DNA from: Metellina segmentata
Taxonomy: Eukaryota > Arthropoda > Arachnida > Araneae > Tetragnathidae
Assembly (NCBI GenBank): GCA_947359465.1
Contig: OX375874.1
Span: 87,287,672 to 87,351,671, forward strand
Length of the DNA: 64,000 bases
Direction of reading: 5' to 3'
Shown: positions 17,301 to 29,730 of the stretch, piece by piece
Layout of the letters: each line of letters starts with the position of its first letter
Numbering within the stretch: position 1 is the first letter of the stretch
Program-made: the position numbers and the translations under genes
Notes under the pieces: generated by a model
What the model saw: only the letters and a program-made list of their open reading frames with translations
The model's database searches: none
Told to the model about the DNA's origin: nothing

Positions 17301-19140
17301 ATTTTTGAGCAATATACTAATAAAACAATATTATTGAAAATTTTAATTTCTGATAAACACTGGTAAAACAATATGAGCTGCATACGGCAATCATTTTATA
17401 CTCAATGTCATTTCTAAGGCGATTTCGAATGTAATGTTTTTTTGATATTTCGTATCTCGTTTCGCACGTGATATCACACAACCAATTAAAACAATTAGAA
17501 TCTTCATCTACTAGTGACGTCAATCGACCAATCAAAACTTTAATAGCCACGAAGGAAATATGCATGGCAAAAAACTTAGTCATGTTATTACAATTAGATT
17601 CCAAACTCGCGCTTCTATTTCAATTTCACCTCCTTTCCTTTTTCAAAGGCGTTTCGGCATTTTCTGATGTTAAACTTAATTTTGCACGTGGTTTCTTTTT
17701 AGTATTATTTTCCATCTTCTAGATTTTTCATTCCTTTCTTTTATCAGGCTGCTTAAGAGTTTCATTGGAGTGATAAGCGTATTTCGAGGGATTCATTGTA
17801 CAAATATATGTACAAAAACAATATCTGGGAATAAATACATGAGGCATGATTATATTAAAACACATTCTGATTATTTGGCCACATAGCAGACCTACGTCCA
17901 GTTACCATATTCCCAAATTATCACTAATTGGAAATGGTACCGCGTTCTTGAATCCTAAATTAGTCTCCATTGTATGGATCCAAAATATTGCAGATTTATA
18001 TCCTTGTTTCTTTTTTGTCCATCACAAAATTGCGACCAATTTTTTCTGACATGTAGAATGTTACCGATAGTTTAAAATTATTATGTTTTCTTTTCGATGA
18101 AATATTAATTCATCCTTTCAGTTTGTCTTAAAAAGCAATTATGTAGCCATATGCATACATGCAAGAGTGCATGTTTTCAGTCTATTTATTTGATCTTTTT
18201 TGTTTACTAATGGATTTCCTCGATAACTCATTTGCAATTTGTTTGAAGTGAAATATGCATATATGTAAATGTGGAACGATATGATAGTTTTGTTTTAGCA
18301 TCTAGTGTGTCTAGTGCACCGTGTAAAATCGGAATCCTGAACTAGTCATTAACATAACTATTACCCTTACAAACGTATTATTTTTAGCAATAACACAAAA
18401 TTTTCTTTGAGTTTTATATCCTAAATATAGTCTTAATTGAAATTGACAGGAGTATTCGATTTAGGCAGAATGTGGTTGAAATGATGCAGCCATAGATAAC
18501 GTCAATTTTGAGGGTGACTATTCCTCAAAGCGATTATATGGCCTTTGTGAGCTTAATGGATACTAACATCATTTTTAAATCAAAGCATGTATCCATTTTA
18601 AGAATTTTTTTTGGAACATACGATACAACTCTGTATTTAACATCGGAGAGCATAGCAAAATTAAATACAATATGTTCAAGAGGATAATGTTTCCTCTATT
18701 CCACTACATTTAATACTTAAACTAACCTACAATATTACTTTAAGACAAGGTCAATAGTAAATATTGTAAAAGCTTCAAAAAATGAAGATCAAGACGAGGT
18801 GATTAAACTGTTCTATAGCTGTTCTATAGCATGGGCTAGTTCGGTAAAATCAAACGTTCACCATCATGACCAAAGTTTATAACATGAGTTTAAATGTATG
18901 TTATTTTTTAACAGTCTTGTAGCCACTCGCATTTTTTTAATTTGTCCCTTCCAAGTTACGTGGAAAGGCCGAAAAGGCACTAATATCATTTACTAGTGTA
19001 TCAGATAATATTTATTAGCATATAAGGTAAAAATTGACAAGGCTAATTTAATATTTAGCTCAACAAAATATATCTAGATTGGATTAATTATCCGTTTAAA
19101 ATTATCTTTTCTTGAGTTAAATATTAGAATAGGAAGTTAC
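17301..19140. other. AT-rich noncoding stretch
   Basis: Open frames here (for example 84 codons at 17468 and 95 codons antisense at 17317) overlap each other and show no motif. The segment to about 17720 may be upstream transposon sequence. Nothing else is supported. Confidence 0.3.
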
Positions 19141-19440
19141 ATTAGTATCGCACTGAGGTTACACAACGGGCTATTGGCGACTGTCAGGGATCAATCCCGA
19201 AAGAAAAGATCTGATGCGAACACTTCTTAAATTTTGAACCATGGTCAGATGACGAGGGAAACACTTGAGATGGCACCCCACTCTCCAAACTTCCACACCA
19301 TACCAACATGAGGATATTTGAGATTACGACAGATTTATCGTGCACCAGCCCCTTCGGTTGTATCGAGTTTCGAACTCGTAACTCTTCGATTGCACAGTAA
19401 ATATCTAGTTGTTTTTCTAATATTTTAACCACGTCACATT
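19141..19440 (-). repeat. Main-family SINE, near full length
   Basis: Plus-strand reading from the 3' end: GTATCGCACTGAGGTTACAC, GGGATCAATCCCGAAAG, GTGCACCAGCCCC, TCGAGTTTCGAACTCG (B-box region). The head at the right is partly decayed. Confidence 0.7.
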
Positions 19441-21371
19441 TTCGCACAAAACTGGTTTACACATTCAATGCATCTGTTTAATAAATGTAGTATTATTCAA
19501 ATTATCATTTATGTATTGTTTCTGCCCCCCCCATATCAATGTTGCTTTTTTCATGTCTAAAAGGGAAACAGTATAAATTAATTAATATCTTGCATAAAAT
19601 AAACTTATTGTTTCTTCTCACTTCATGGTTTTTCTTATATCGAAAACAACATTTTGTGGCACGAAGTTTGTAACTGCTTCAAGTCAATCTCTGTGGATTA
19701 TCCAACAGTATTGACCACCATGCTAACATGCCAGTGTTTTTGATACCTCCTATCCATGTCCTTTATAGGTTAGTGGAATCTTTCGTCCTGATTCTCACTC
19801 ATAGTTCACCTCGAATGAAAGAAAGAAGAGTTCACCAAGAATGAATGAAGAGTTTACTCATAGTTCACCAATAATGAGTGAAATCCATTCTTGAATGGAA
19901 GCGTCACGATCTATCGTTCATGACCGATTCAAACTCTGAATCAGATATAAGTTTTCTAATATTTTATCCAATAAATATTCAAACCTTTAATATTACGTAA
20001 GATAGGCTGTAAACTTACTAATTAGGTACAAAAGGCAGTTTCCATCCTTATACCAGGTCGTGGTTTGCTATTTTGTTAATTCAAACTTGATATGAAAGGG
20101 TGGTAATAGTACTTTCTGCGAGTAAACCAAGCTATATCACATACATAGTACTAGATTGTAAGGCTTGTCTAAATGAGCTTGTCTGCTGAGAAATTCAAAC
20201 ATTAAAGGTCGGCAGTAAAAGAACTCTCACGGTGATGATAAATTTCTAGTGATGAATTGACGGACAATGTACAGGGTGTCCATGAATAATAAACATCCTT
20301 TTCATTCTGGTTCTTTTACTTATAGTATAAACATATTGAAATGATATTTTCAAGAACATTTCTACTTCTGTAGAAGTTTCGTTAACAGACTAAACTTCGG
20401 ATGAATAATTTATTGGGATGCACGTAGCCATATTGTTTTCACGATGTAATCTAATCAAATATCGAGGCCCATTACTTTGTGCTTGGGTTCACAGCGGAAG
20501 TAAGCAGCTTAAATGTTTTCCAGAGGAACAGAACACAATTCCTTCCGATATAACAAGTATTAACTTCTACGAATTTCCAGTTTGAAAATAGATGTTCAGA
20601 GAATGTTCTATTTATATTTTGTCATCCAGTCTTCGATTAATTTCCTTGGTATATGTATATCCTACAGTTGCGTCTTCGTCTTTTTCGAAAGAATAATGTA
20701 TTAATTACAAATTCTTCCATACTTCCTAAACAAACAGAATAATATTTTTATTTGGATTGATTCGGATTCTGTTGGCAATGTTCCGTTAGAGTGGAAAGGT
20801 AAAGACAGATTGAATGCTATGAAAGATATTCCGACCGAAATCAAGCTGATTGAGCCGAACTAAGCCGGCAATTATTTAAGTGTTACTTTCCATAGAATTT
20901 TTTGGTAAGCAAATGAGACGACCCGTCCTGAGCTGAACCGAGCCAATCCGGCTGTTCGTAATGGGTTTCCTGCTTAATAGAGTATGCTAAACGAAAACAA
21001 AATTTGTTCTTTAAAAGAATAGTTAACGAGTCAGACACGAGTATTAATGGCTATGTAAAAATATCTTCAATCTGCAGGCCAGTGGAATCAATCACACATA
21101 CTATGCATAACAGTTTAAAAATATACCTACCCAAGACAATCGTTCGGAAAGGTTTCCTGCTCAATAGAGCATACTAAACGAACACAAAAATCTGTCTTAT
21201 GAGATAGATTTTTTTATGGAAGTAAAACACAAACCATACGGTTTGCAAAGATCTTTCTTCTGCTGTCCAAATGCTCTGGCAGGAAACATATCTGGGTTAC
21301 TTTAAAAATGTAGTTCATCGTCATTATGGAAACTGTTCTTGTTTAATATTATTGAGTTGAGAATCAATTTA

Positions 21372-21402
<31 letters not shown>

Positions 21403-21849
21403 TTCTTTTCATAACTTATTTTTTGGGAGTTTTATTGTCTGAGTGCTGAAATCGCATTCAAGAAGCCAGCCAACGACATCATTTTCAGAATACGTACAAG
21501 AAACACGTACTGCCACCTATTTTAAGCTTGACAGAAAATGCCTACCAAAAGAATCCTAATCGAATAAAACACGAATTTTAACTTGCCACGAAAAAAGATC
21601 TCCGATCAGCAGGTTAATGGAATAAATCGCCAATACTACGCATCACATTTTTAAAATATACACTGCTCATCGCACATTCGGTTTTACAAGCAGTTTCAAA
21701 ATACAGCGATCAAAATAGCGTGTATTGTTTACAGCTAATAACCTTTTAAGCCTCCCGTAAAATAAAAAAATAGAGGCACGCACACGGACGAATTTCGCAA
21801 CGCACATTCGAAGAAGGGAAAAAAACTCTCCTAACGCACAGTTCTCAAT
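19441..21849. other. AT-rich stretch with decayed repeats
   Basis: No gene supported. Segments near 20965 and 21150 are related (GGTTTCCTGCTNAATAGAG), as are 21070-21125 and 21600-21660, so part is an old duplication. ACAGGGTGTCCATGAATAAT at 20271 resembles ends of decayed DNA transposons. An (AT)n plus T-run lies at 21369-21410. Confidence 0.35.
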
Positions 21850-22560
21850 CTAAAAAAAAAAAAAAAAATGAGCGAAACGTGGAAGCTGCACCCAGTCCTC
21901 ATCATCTGTTGACGCAAATTGCATATTCGAAGGGGTGGAACAAAAGCACTGCAGAAGAAAAAAAAATGTATGCGAAAAAAATGAACACAGGGAAGGGGGT
22001 TGCGAAAATGGAGGCTGAATTTTTAATCTAATATTGCCTTGTCCATATATTTCCCCTCCGAGCGCAATACAACGTTGCGTGACGTCGGAGTGTGCTGCTA
22101 TCCCAGAGTGAAAATAAAGAACGCTTTTAGTTGATAGGGTCAACAACGAGAGGAGCCTTACGTCAATAGAGCAGCATCCACTAGGGCCGCTGGAAACACC
22201 ATCGCGTGATGTGGAGTGAAGGACTTCTCTCTCTCTCTGTCTTAATACTCGGATACTCATACGCACACATACACGATGGGGAGTTGGAACTCTCAAATGA
22301 TGTCCTGCTTCTTGTCTGACCTCTGTGTACCTTGATGTATCCTGCGGTGGTGGGCCATGTTCCGTCCCTCCTAACATTATTGGAAAAAGAAATTGGACGA
22401 GGGAGATGTAGCTTAAGTGGTGGATGGGGAATAGCGTCTGATTCATTAAAGAAGATTGAGTGCATTTTGGGTCGATTGAGAAGGATTGCATGTGATTACG
22501 AATCCAGAGCGGGGGTTGATGCAAGCGCACGAGAGAGAGAGACTCAATCCTTTCATTGAG
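21850..22560 (-). other. GC-richer segment with a 226-codon open frame
   Basis: An open frame of 226 codons runs 22530-21850 on the minus strand. It has no recognisable domain, begins and ends in low-complexity sequence (CT repeats near 22230, A-run at 21852) and overlaps open frames in other phases. I regard it as probably noncoding. It could be a regulatory or transposon-derived segment. Confidence 0.2.
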
Positions 22561-22605
22561 TTATTATTGATTCATGAAAAGATGGAAAATTACTTCAAAT
22601 GTTAA

Positions 22606-23433
22606 CCCTTAACTACTGTGTTACAAACCGTCTCGTAACTAGTGTGGAGGGGTCTCGCAGACCTCGCTCACTAAAGTGCTTTTAAGTTGATTAATATAAC
22701 ATATTAATGAAAGATTCTTTAGATAATTATTATTTATACATTTTAAATTTAGATAATTCAATTCTTAACATAAAATACATTTAATATTACTATATAAGTT
22801 GATTCCATGTCTCTTCAGGCTCAGCTTTCGGACCTAATTTTGCAGGACATTTCAACCCTGGAAACTGTAAAACTGTTGTGTTTAGGTGTTCTAACTGCCC
22901 GATTAGGTCCCCCTCCCCCGGGCATCCCATTTGAAGTATTTTTTCGGTAAAAATATTATTCTTGTGAAGACGCACATGAAATGTCTTCATCTTCATCTGC
23001 CTAAATTTCCGATCTGCCTAATTCGTGTTCGCTTTCAATAATATCCGAAATTTCACTGTCCCAGTACTCTATTTCCGACCAATTATCAACAATATCCTGA
23101 ATTTCTTTTTGTGTAAGATACACAGGTCGTTTTTTAGTAAAGTTTGTTGCCATGTTAGGCTCTCTGGCCGAAATTCCTTACTCCAACTTACGAGTTCATT
23201 CAACAAGAACGGTAACGCAAATGTTGTGAAGGGGTCTAAGAGACCACGCGAGAAATGCAAATAGTGTAAAACACGAAGTAGTTGGGGAAGCCAAACCAGT
23301 CTTGGAATGTGGCTTCTGTTGGACATAGTAGGAAGGTACTGAATAGGACAGGGACCACTATTCACTTTAAGGGTTGGAAACGACCTGTCAAAAATGACTC
23401 GGGGTCTGTGAGACCCATGACAACAGTTAACAG
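22606..23433 (-). mobile_element. piggyBac derivative with truncated transposase
   Basis: TTAA lies at 22602-22605 and 23434-23437. Related ends are CCCTTAACTACTG and, inverted, CTGTTAACTGTTG, with subterminal palindromes such as GGGTCTGTGAGACCC (23402-23416). On the minus strand an ORF starts at 23153 with MATNFTKKRPVYLTQKEIQD and VDNWSEIEYWDSEISDII, a piggyBac-like acidic N-terminus, stopped at 23001. Coding-like sequence continues (ADEDEDISCASSQE) and then breaks down. At 828 bp it lacks the catalytic DDD domain, so it is a deletion derivative. Confidence 0.65.
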
Positions 23434-23439
23434 TTAACT

Positions 23440-23691
23440 CTGTGCTCAGACGGCAAAATGTTATAAGCCACTTTTCCCACAAACTTGACCCATCCTGGAG
23501 TCTGGTTTGTTAATGTTTAGAAGGTGGCAAAATGTCGTAAGTCTTTTTCTTTCAGTTTATGAGAAAACAAAGGTGGAAAATTGTAATAAGTCAAAAGCCA
23601 CAGAACCACATGGTGAATCTTGAATCATAAAACTGCTGTCACGAAAAATTAAAAAAAAAATGGCTTACAACATTTTGCCATCCGAGCACAG
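23440..23691. mobile_element. 252 bp MITE with 32 bp inverted repeats
   Basis: Ends are CTGTGCTCAGACGGCAAAAT at the left and, inverted, CTGTGCTCGGATGGCAAAAT at the right; similarity extends to about 32 bp. AACT lies on both flanks (23436-23439 and 23692-23695). GGCAAAATGTCGTAAG recurs internally. Superfamily unknown. It directly abuts the piggyBac derivative. Confidence 0.65.
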
Positions 23692-23721
23692 AACTGAAAA
23701 GTGGGGCAAAAGCTCTTATAA

Positions 23722-24254
23722 GGGAACCTGGGGCAGATTGGAACACTTAGTATTTAACAAGCTGTAAGAAATAAAATAAGAAACAGAATGTGCCGAAATT
23801 GAAGATGCACGTGCTTTCAATTCTTGTTATTTAAATAGTAATATTCATTCCTAAAAAAATATAATATAAGAAAAGATAAAAAAAAATCATAAGAAAGTCA
23901 AAATGGTCCGTTCTGCCCCATGTCCGGAGTAGAACGGAACCACAATATGTGCACAGATATAAGTTATTTTTGGCATTCTAACTTCTCTTTTTTTTTCACC
24001 CCATAAGTACTATCTTTTTGCCTGTAAAACATATATAAGTAAAATATGGTTAAAAGGTGCACCAGATAAAGTTCAGTCGATTTTTTCTTATTTTCACGCA
24101 TTGATACATGTATAAAAATATTCTTCTAACTTTAGCTCAAAAAGAAATTAAATTAAACCAATTAACTTAGATTTATTTTAGTTGAAAACGTCTTACAGAT
24201 TTAAAATTAGATAGATTAATTAATAGATGAAAACCTATGCCATTCTACCCCAAA
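23722..24254. mobile_element. Possible decayed TIR element with GGGGCA-type ends
   Basis: CTGGGGCAGATTGGAAC at the left and GCCATTCTACCCCAAAG at the right form imperfect inverted ends, with GTTCTGCCCCATG in between. It resembles the termini of the element at 56776-58467. No coding remnant recognised. Confidence 0.3.
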
Positions 24255-24696
24255 GCTTCGTACTCGTAAACAACAACCATTTTGTGAATGCCGATTAAGA
24301 TATGCAATAGTAAATGGACCTAATACACTTAAATCTATATATTTTAACCTGCACAAAGAAAAATATGGTACAGAAAAAACGACCCGTCTTGCCTTACACG
24401 TTGAAGTATTGAAAAAAAAAATAAACACCGATGAAATCTTGCAGAAACACGGTAAATCAACGACACGGTAATCTCAAAATGTCGAAAATGGTCTGAAGCC
24501 ACACCCTTCCGGTTGTTTAGTTTCAAATAATCTCACCAGTCGCCGCAATCGAATAGCGGCAGTAAAGGAGGGCGGGTTCCCGTTCTGGCCCCAGGTTCCC
24601 CTACTTCAACCGACCTTCCAATGAAAGAAACGGAACATCTGCGCATCACTATTTTTCCCGATCGCTTGTTGTGAAGATCCATCACGCAGTAGCATT

Positions 24697-24990
24697 GGGT
24701 AGGTAGGTATTTAATTAACGTCGCACTTGAGCAAAACAATAGGCTATTGACGACGGTACGGAATGAATAGAGGCACGTAATTAACAATTTTAAAACATGG
24801 TCAGATGACAAGGTTACACCGGCAACTTACTCTCCAAACTTCCACACGACGTCAACTTGAGGACATTTGAGTTTTTTTTGGAAATCGGCAGATTTAACGT
24901 GCACCAGCCCCCTTTGCACTTGACGGTTTTTGGTTGTATTCGTACTCGCAACCCACCGGTTGATGTTCTGTTATTCTTCCTACCGCGACT
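24697..24990 (-). repeat. Main-family SINE
   Basis: TAATTAACGTCGCACTTGAG begins the 3' end; GTGCACCAGCCCCC and ATTCGTACTCGCAACC mark the distal body and B-box region. The middle is more diverged than in other copies. Confidence 0.65.
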
Positions 24991-25197
24991 TCAAGTAATA
25001 TTGGGAGAAATCACGGAGCTTAATGTAGGAGTAACTATTGACTAGTTAATGCGACTATCGAGTGTGATTAAATCATTAGTTTGGGCTTCTATAGCCAATC
25101 TTTTCAAGTCCAATCCCACGGGATCAACGATTCTGCGATCTTATGACAGCGATGCGGCCCACGTGTTCCGTCTATTTCATTAAAAGCTCGATGATTG

Positions 25198-25632
25198 AGG
25201 CCCGGTGCACACATCCGGTTTTTCAACGTGCGGCACCAAAGCCCAACTATGCACACATAACCGTGAAATGACACACGAACTCATTTCGCGCCATTTGCGA
25301 TAGATATTCTATCGAAGAAAACGTGTTTATTTCGCTTACTTGGTGTAAAAAAAGTATATTTTGAAACAAAATAGACGTTACTGCATGCAACCATTAATTA
25401 ATTATTATTTATATTCCATTTGTTTATGAAAACAAGGTACTTCAGAACGGAGACTCGTGTGCGGCGACCGTGGGGAACTGCGGTACAAATTGCACGCAAG
25501 TTGGACGTGCGTTGCCCCAGTGGCGCTGGAGGCATGTGTGCACGGCTTCATTGGATCTAATGTATCTCTGACCGCACTTGCGTTGCGGCAGCGGCGCCGC
25601 ACGTTGAAAAACCGGATGTGTGCACCGGGCCT
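25198..25632. mobile_element. 435 bp element with perfect 37 bp inverted repeats
   Basis: Both ends read inward AGGCCCGGTGCACACATCCG, identical for 37 bp (to GTGCGGC). The interior right half is GC-rich, the left half AT-rich. Flanks are TTG and TAA, so no clean target duplication is visible. Perfect repeats suggest recent activity. It may be Harbinger- or hAT-related, but the superfamily is unresolved. Confidence 0.75.
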
Positions 25633-27160
25633 TAAAGCTAAAAACTCCAATAAACGATCACGTGATGTAAAACTTACGAATGAATAACTTTTATGAAGTT
25701 TTATAGAGAAAAGGTTCTTTATCTCTTCATGAAAACTTAGTATAATTACCCATATTTAAGCTATCGTTGCAACTTTTGCATTTAAAAAATTAATTGAGTT
25801 GTAAGGTATTATATATCTGCCCATTGGAGTCCTAGAAAAGAATGATTAGCTAATTTTGTAACATGTTTTTGTGATTACTTTTATACTGAAATAGTAGTAA
25901 TGAGGGGATTTTTAGTGGTGTTTGAATCAATAGTGGTTATTGTTTAGATTGAATAGCCGAATAAAAAATATTTGCTATTTTCTACCCAACTATGTTTGGT
26001 ATGAGGAGAACTTACGAGAGTATTTCTTAAATTTCACATCTACAATGTACGCGTAGAGTCACGGAAAAAACCCCCCGAACTACCTTCTTTATTTCGAGCA
26101 CTATTCATAACAGAGCTAATTCAAAGTTATCATTCAATAGGGAATAACGTCCTCCACAAATTCAAATCCAAAAAAATTGCATAAGAGAACTTTTTATGTC
26201 AAATTTTGCACAAACTACTAAATTTAAATTGAAAACACCCTGTTGTGATGCCATAATCAGAGTTTGCCTAGTTATATATATAAATTAGTCTAAATATAAA
26301 ATTTAATCACTTTACTATATAACCCGAGATATCCAATCCTAAAGTTTGTGCCAATTGCAGGGATGATCTCGACATAGAAAGTCTTTATTCGTAGATCGAG
26401 ATAAATTGCAGTTATCGCTACCCAAATTTCAAAATTGAAAGCTATTTCAAACGTATTTTTCAGCGAACAAAGAATTGTTATATTTATTACGCAAGTGCAA
26501 ACGATTTGAGAATGACGTTATTATATTTACTATGAAAGTGCAAACGAGCCAAGAATTATTATCCGAGGTTTGTCAGATGATTTTTAAACTTTTGTTTGTC
26601 TCCTAAAATCGCAATAATAAAGAAAATTTAATTATACGCAAAAATTAATAATTGGAATGAGATAAATTTTTCAAGAACATATTAGAAGTCTTTCTGAATC
26701 GATTCCTTTTTGAAAACATAATAAAGTTGTAATTCATAATTTTTTCAAATATTAATTTTATAATTATTATTGCATTTTTAAAAACTATTTAAAAATATAA
26801 ATATTAGGTGGATTTTGTTTGGGTTGCTTAACAGTAACAAAGTACAAAATATCAGCGCTATAGATATGTTATTTAGAAAGATATGCATAAAAGTGTAAAA
26901 AACTGATTTAACATTTGGAGCTCCAATCTTTCTGTACGTAACTTTGAAACGGTTAGACCTAATAACATGAAATTTGGTATTTGAAGTTAAATTTTGATAT
27001 GGATTTGAAATTGTGTGTGTGTGTGTCGACGTTAGTTCCTGTCAAACGCCATCTTTGAATTTTCTCTACTGTTAAAATTGCCCGAATGAAGAGAGGTGGT
27101 TCGGTTTTTTTTTCCGTAACTGTACATTGTACATAGTATATTTCTTTTGACTGTAAGGAA
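25633..27160. other. AT-rich noncoding stretch
   Basis: No gene or well-bounded repeat seen. GGAAAAAACCCCCCGAAC near 26064 and a (GT)n at 27009-27026 are the only notable motifs. Confidence 0.3.
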
Positions 27161-27164
27161 ATGA

Positions 27165-27412
27165 AGACCGTGGTAGCTCGGTTGCGTGGTACGTGAGGAA
27201 TGAGACATGTTAAATCTGTTGTGGCCCCAAATGTCCCCAATTTGGCGTGATGTGGAAGTTTTAGGTGTGTGTGTGTGCTCAGATGTGACCTCGTCATCTG
27301 ACCGTGGCACAAAATTACGAGGTGTCCTCGGATCTTTCCATTCGGGATTGATCCCGGACCGTCGTCAATGCGTTGTATTTATCCAGTACGGCGTTAACTA
27401 CCAACCGACTTA
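27165..27412 (+). repeat. Main-family SINE
   Basis: An A-box-like GGTAGCTCGGTTGCGTGG starts the head; the B box is deleted. Body and 3' end follow (ATTCGGGATTGATCCCGGAC, CCAGTACGGCGTTAACTACC). Confidence 0.65.
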
Positions 27413-28124
27413 AGAAAATATGTTCTCTTATTATAAGTTTCCTAACTATGTGTTCACGGTTTTTATCATACTTCTAATGATATTTTCATGCTCGTTTCTA
27501 GATTTTTGAATAGAAATCAAGATTAAATCGTACTAGTGTTCTTTATTTTCGGATCTTGGCAAATTCGGTCCATTGTAGTCAATATAAACAATGACATTGA
27601 AATGAAACACTTAATTAACGTCAATATATGTCAGTCGGACGAAAGAAGACAAGAATTTTCAAATCAATCAGGCAACCATTGTGTGTGCTACCATCACTTA
27701 CCGAGAAAAGTTTTCAATGACTGAAAGTATCGATTATTTCCTTTCCATTATCTCCAGCTTTTTCACAGAAACATTCGAAGGTCAGCCGTCAACTTCCTTA
27801 ATGGAATACTAGTTGTATTTCGTTACTTCTCGGAACACAGATTGAGGTCATAGAGTTCTTCAAATTTAAAAAAAATTATTCTTTTGTGATGAAAGAAAAT
27901 AAAATTTTATTTAAAAGAAGTTTCTTTTTGAAAGCAATGGAAAATGTAGTGTATGCATTCCTCCTTTTTGAGTTTGGTACTATAATTTTATTATAATTAA
28001 TTTGGTATTTAATCCTCAATATGATTTAGATTGTAAGGCAAAAGAATATATATACAAATTTTGCGGGCGTGTAATTTAATAGAATCAATCAAAATTCAGA
28101 TCAATAATTGATTTTAAGAACATA

Positions 28125-28305
28125 CGATGAATTGGTGTGGAAGTTTGGAGAGTGGGGTGCCAGTTCAAGTGTTGTCTCGTCATCTGACCGTGGTTCAAAA
28201 TTACGTGGTGTTGTCCTCGGATCGTTTCCTTTGGGGATTTATCTCGGACCGTCGTCAATAGCTCGCTGTGTTGCTCTAGTACGACGTTAATTAAACTTAC
28301 ATTAC
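28125..28305 (+). repeat. Main-family SINE, 5'-truncated
   Basis: Body from GTGTGGAAGTTTGGAGAGTG to the 3' end CTAGTACGACGTTAATTAAA. Confidence 0.7.
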
Positions 28306-28739
28306 CTTTTTAAAAGCAAGGGAAAATGTAATGTAGTCATTTCTGTTTGAGTTTGGTATTAATTGCGCTAATCACATCAACATCGTTCAGCTTGTAAAGG
28401 TAAAGGAATATACAAATTTTTCGCGCGTTTATATAGTAGAAACAATTAAAATTAAGATCAATAATTTATTTTAAGAACATACCGATTTGATAAGACTAAT
28501 ATTCTGAACTAAGCACCCTTAAGTTTTGTAAATAGGCTCAGCTAATGTGAGCCAGAATACAAAGACATTTTAAATTATCCTTATTATCAACTTTTATAAC
28601 CTATCCTTTTGTTCGTAGGATTGAATTCAAGGATTCAAGCAGCCAATCCAAAGCTCTACAAATGAGTTACATATGAGAATGGATTCTGTCAACTTACAGA
28701 AGCGGGTGGGATCCATTCTAGCTCTTTTCTAGACAGGCT

Positions 28740-28895
28740 GGAACTGAACATGGCTTTCTGTCGATGTAAAAATATTTCTCGAAGAACCTAATGTGGTGTC
28801 GTTGCCCCAAAACGGTAGAGTGAAAACAGTACGAATAGTACACAAGAAGAAGACATCCAACAGCAAAGATATTTAAGTTCTTATTAGTCCAACAT
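28740..28895 (+). pseudogene. Possible retroelement pol 3' remnant
   Basis: An open frame ends in LEEPNVVSLPQNGRVKTVRI then VHKKK and a stop at about 28884. The pattern (EEPNVV..PNG+.+.V.+....K) faintly recalls the C-terminal tail of LTR-retrotransposon integrases. TGGCGCC at 29155 could be a primer-binding motif. No LTR pair was found, so this is weak. Confidence 0.2.
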
Positions 28896-29730
28896 TAAGA
28901 AAAATGTACAGCATTTACATTATCACATTAACATCATTCCACCAATACATAAAAGTATGTATTTTCATAGTCCAGCACGGAGATCAAGCCTCACTCGCTG
29001 CTTCTGACTCTCTCTAACTCAGTTGTCTCCAACGTCACTCCGCAGTCTAAAACTCTAACCCAACGCTAAAAGTCAAAAACGAATCCAAAATCATCTGAAT
29101 GAACACCAGCTGTTGTTTTCAAGTCGTACAGCGCATGTCAGAAGAACAGTAACTGGCGCCAAACAATAAAAAAAATCAGAATATATTCGACATTCCGATG
29201 ACACAATGGAGTAGACACCTGTCCTGCAAATGACCCTTCTTAAAGGTCAAGCACATCGGAGTTTCTCATGATGTCACACCAATAGCTTCAGAAGCAATTA
29301 AATCGTAATGTGTTTGGTGCCTTATAGAAAAGACTGCATAAAATAATGATCCGATTGCATGAAAAAACCCATCCTTCGCTTTGTAGTTAAAATTCTCCAA
29401 ATTTCATGTCAACAGAAATAAATCATTCGAATCTTTGTTTAGACCCTGATTTAGCCAAGATACCAATAGATGATACTCTATTGATGACACCCTAGATACC
29501 GGGAGGCACTAAAGACCAATGATAGTCAAATCGGACTTTAACCCGGATTGATATAGTGCAATTTTACATCTGAATATCGAGCCAGAAATTTTATTGCACC
29601 TTCCTGCTACATTAAGGTGAATGATAAAAATTGTTTCTTCAATATTTTTAGCACAATAATGATCAAATGTTTCTGTCTCGTAGTTAGATAGTAGCTCCTA
29701 TTACCTCTTTATAGGGCATTTATTGGCTTA

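Noticed and set aside
21850..22530. 226-codon minus-strand ORF as a gene
   Set aside because: Low-complexity ends, competing open frames and no domain. Kept only as an unexplained segment.
28740..29300. LTR retrotransposon with primer-binding site at TGGCGCC
   Set aside because: No LTR pair, no target duplication, and only a weak integrase-tail resemblance. Listed at low confidence only.
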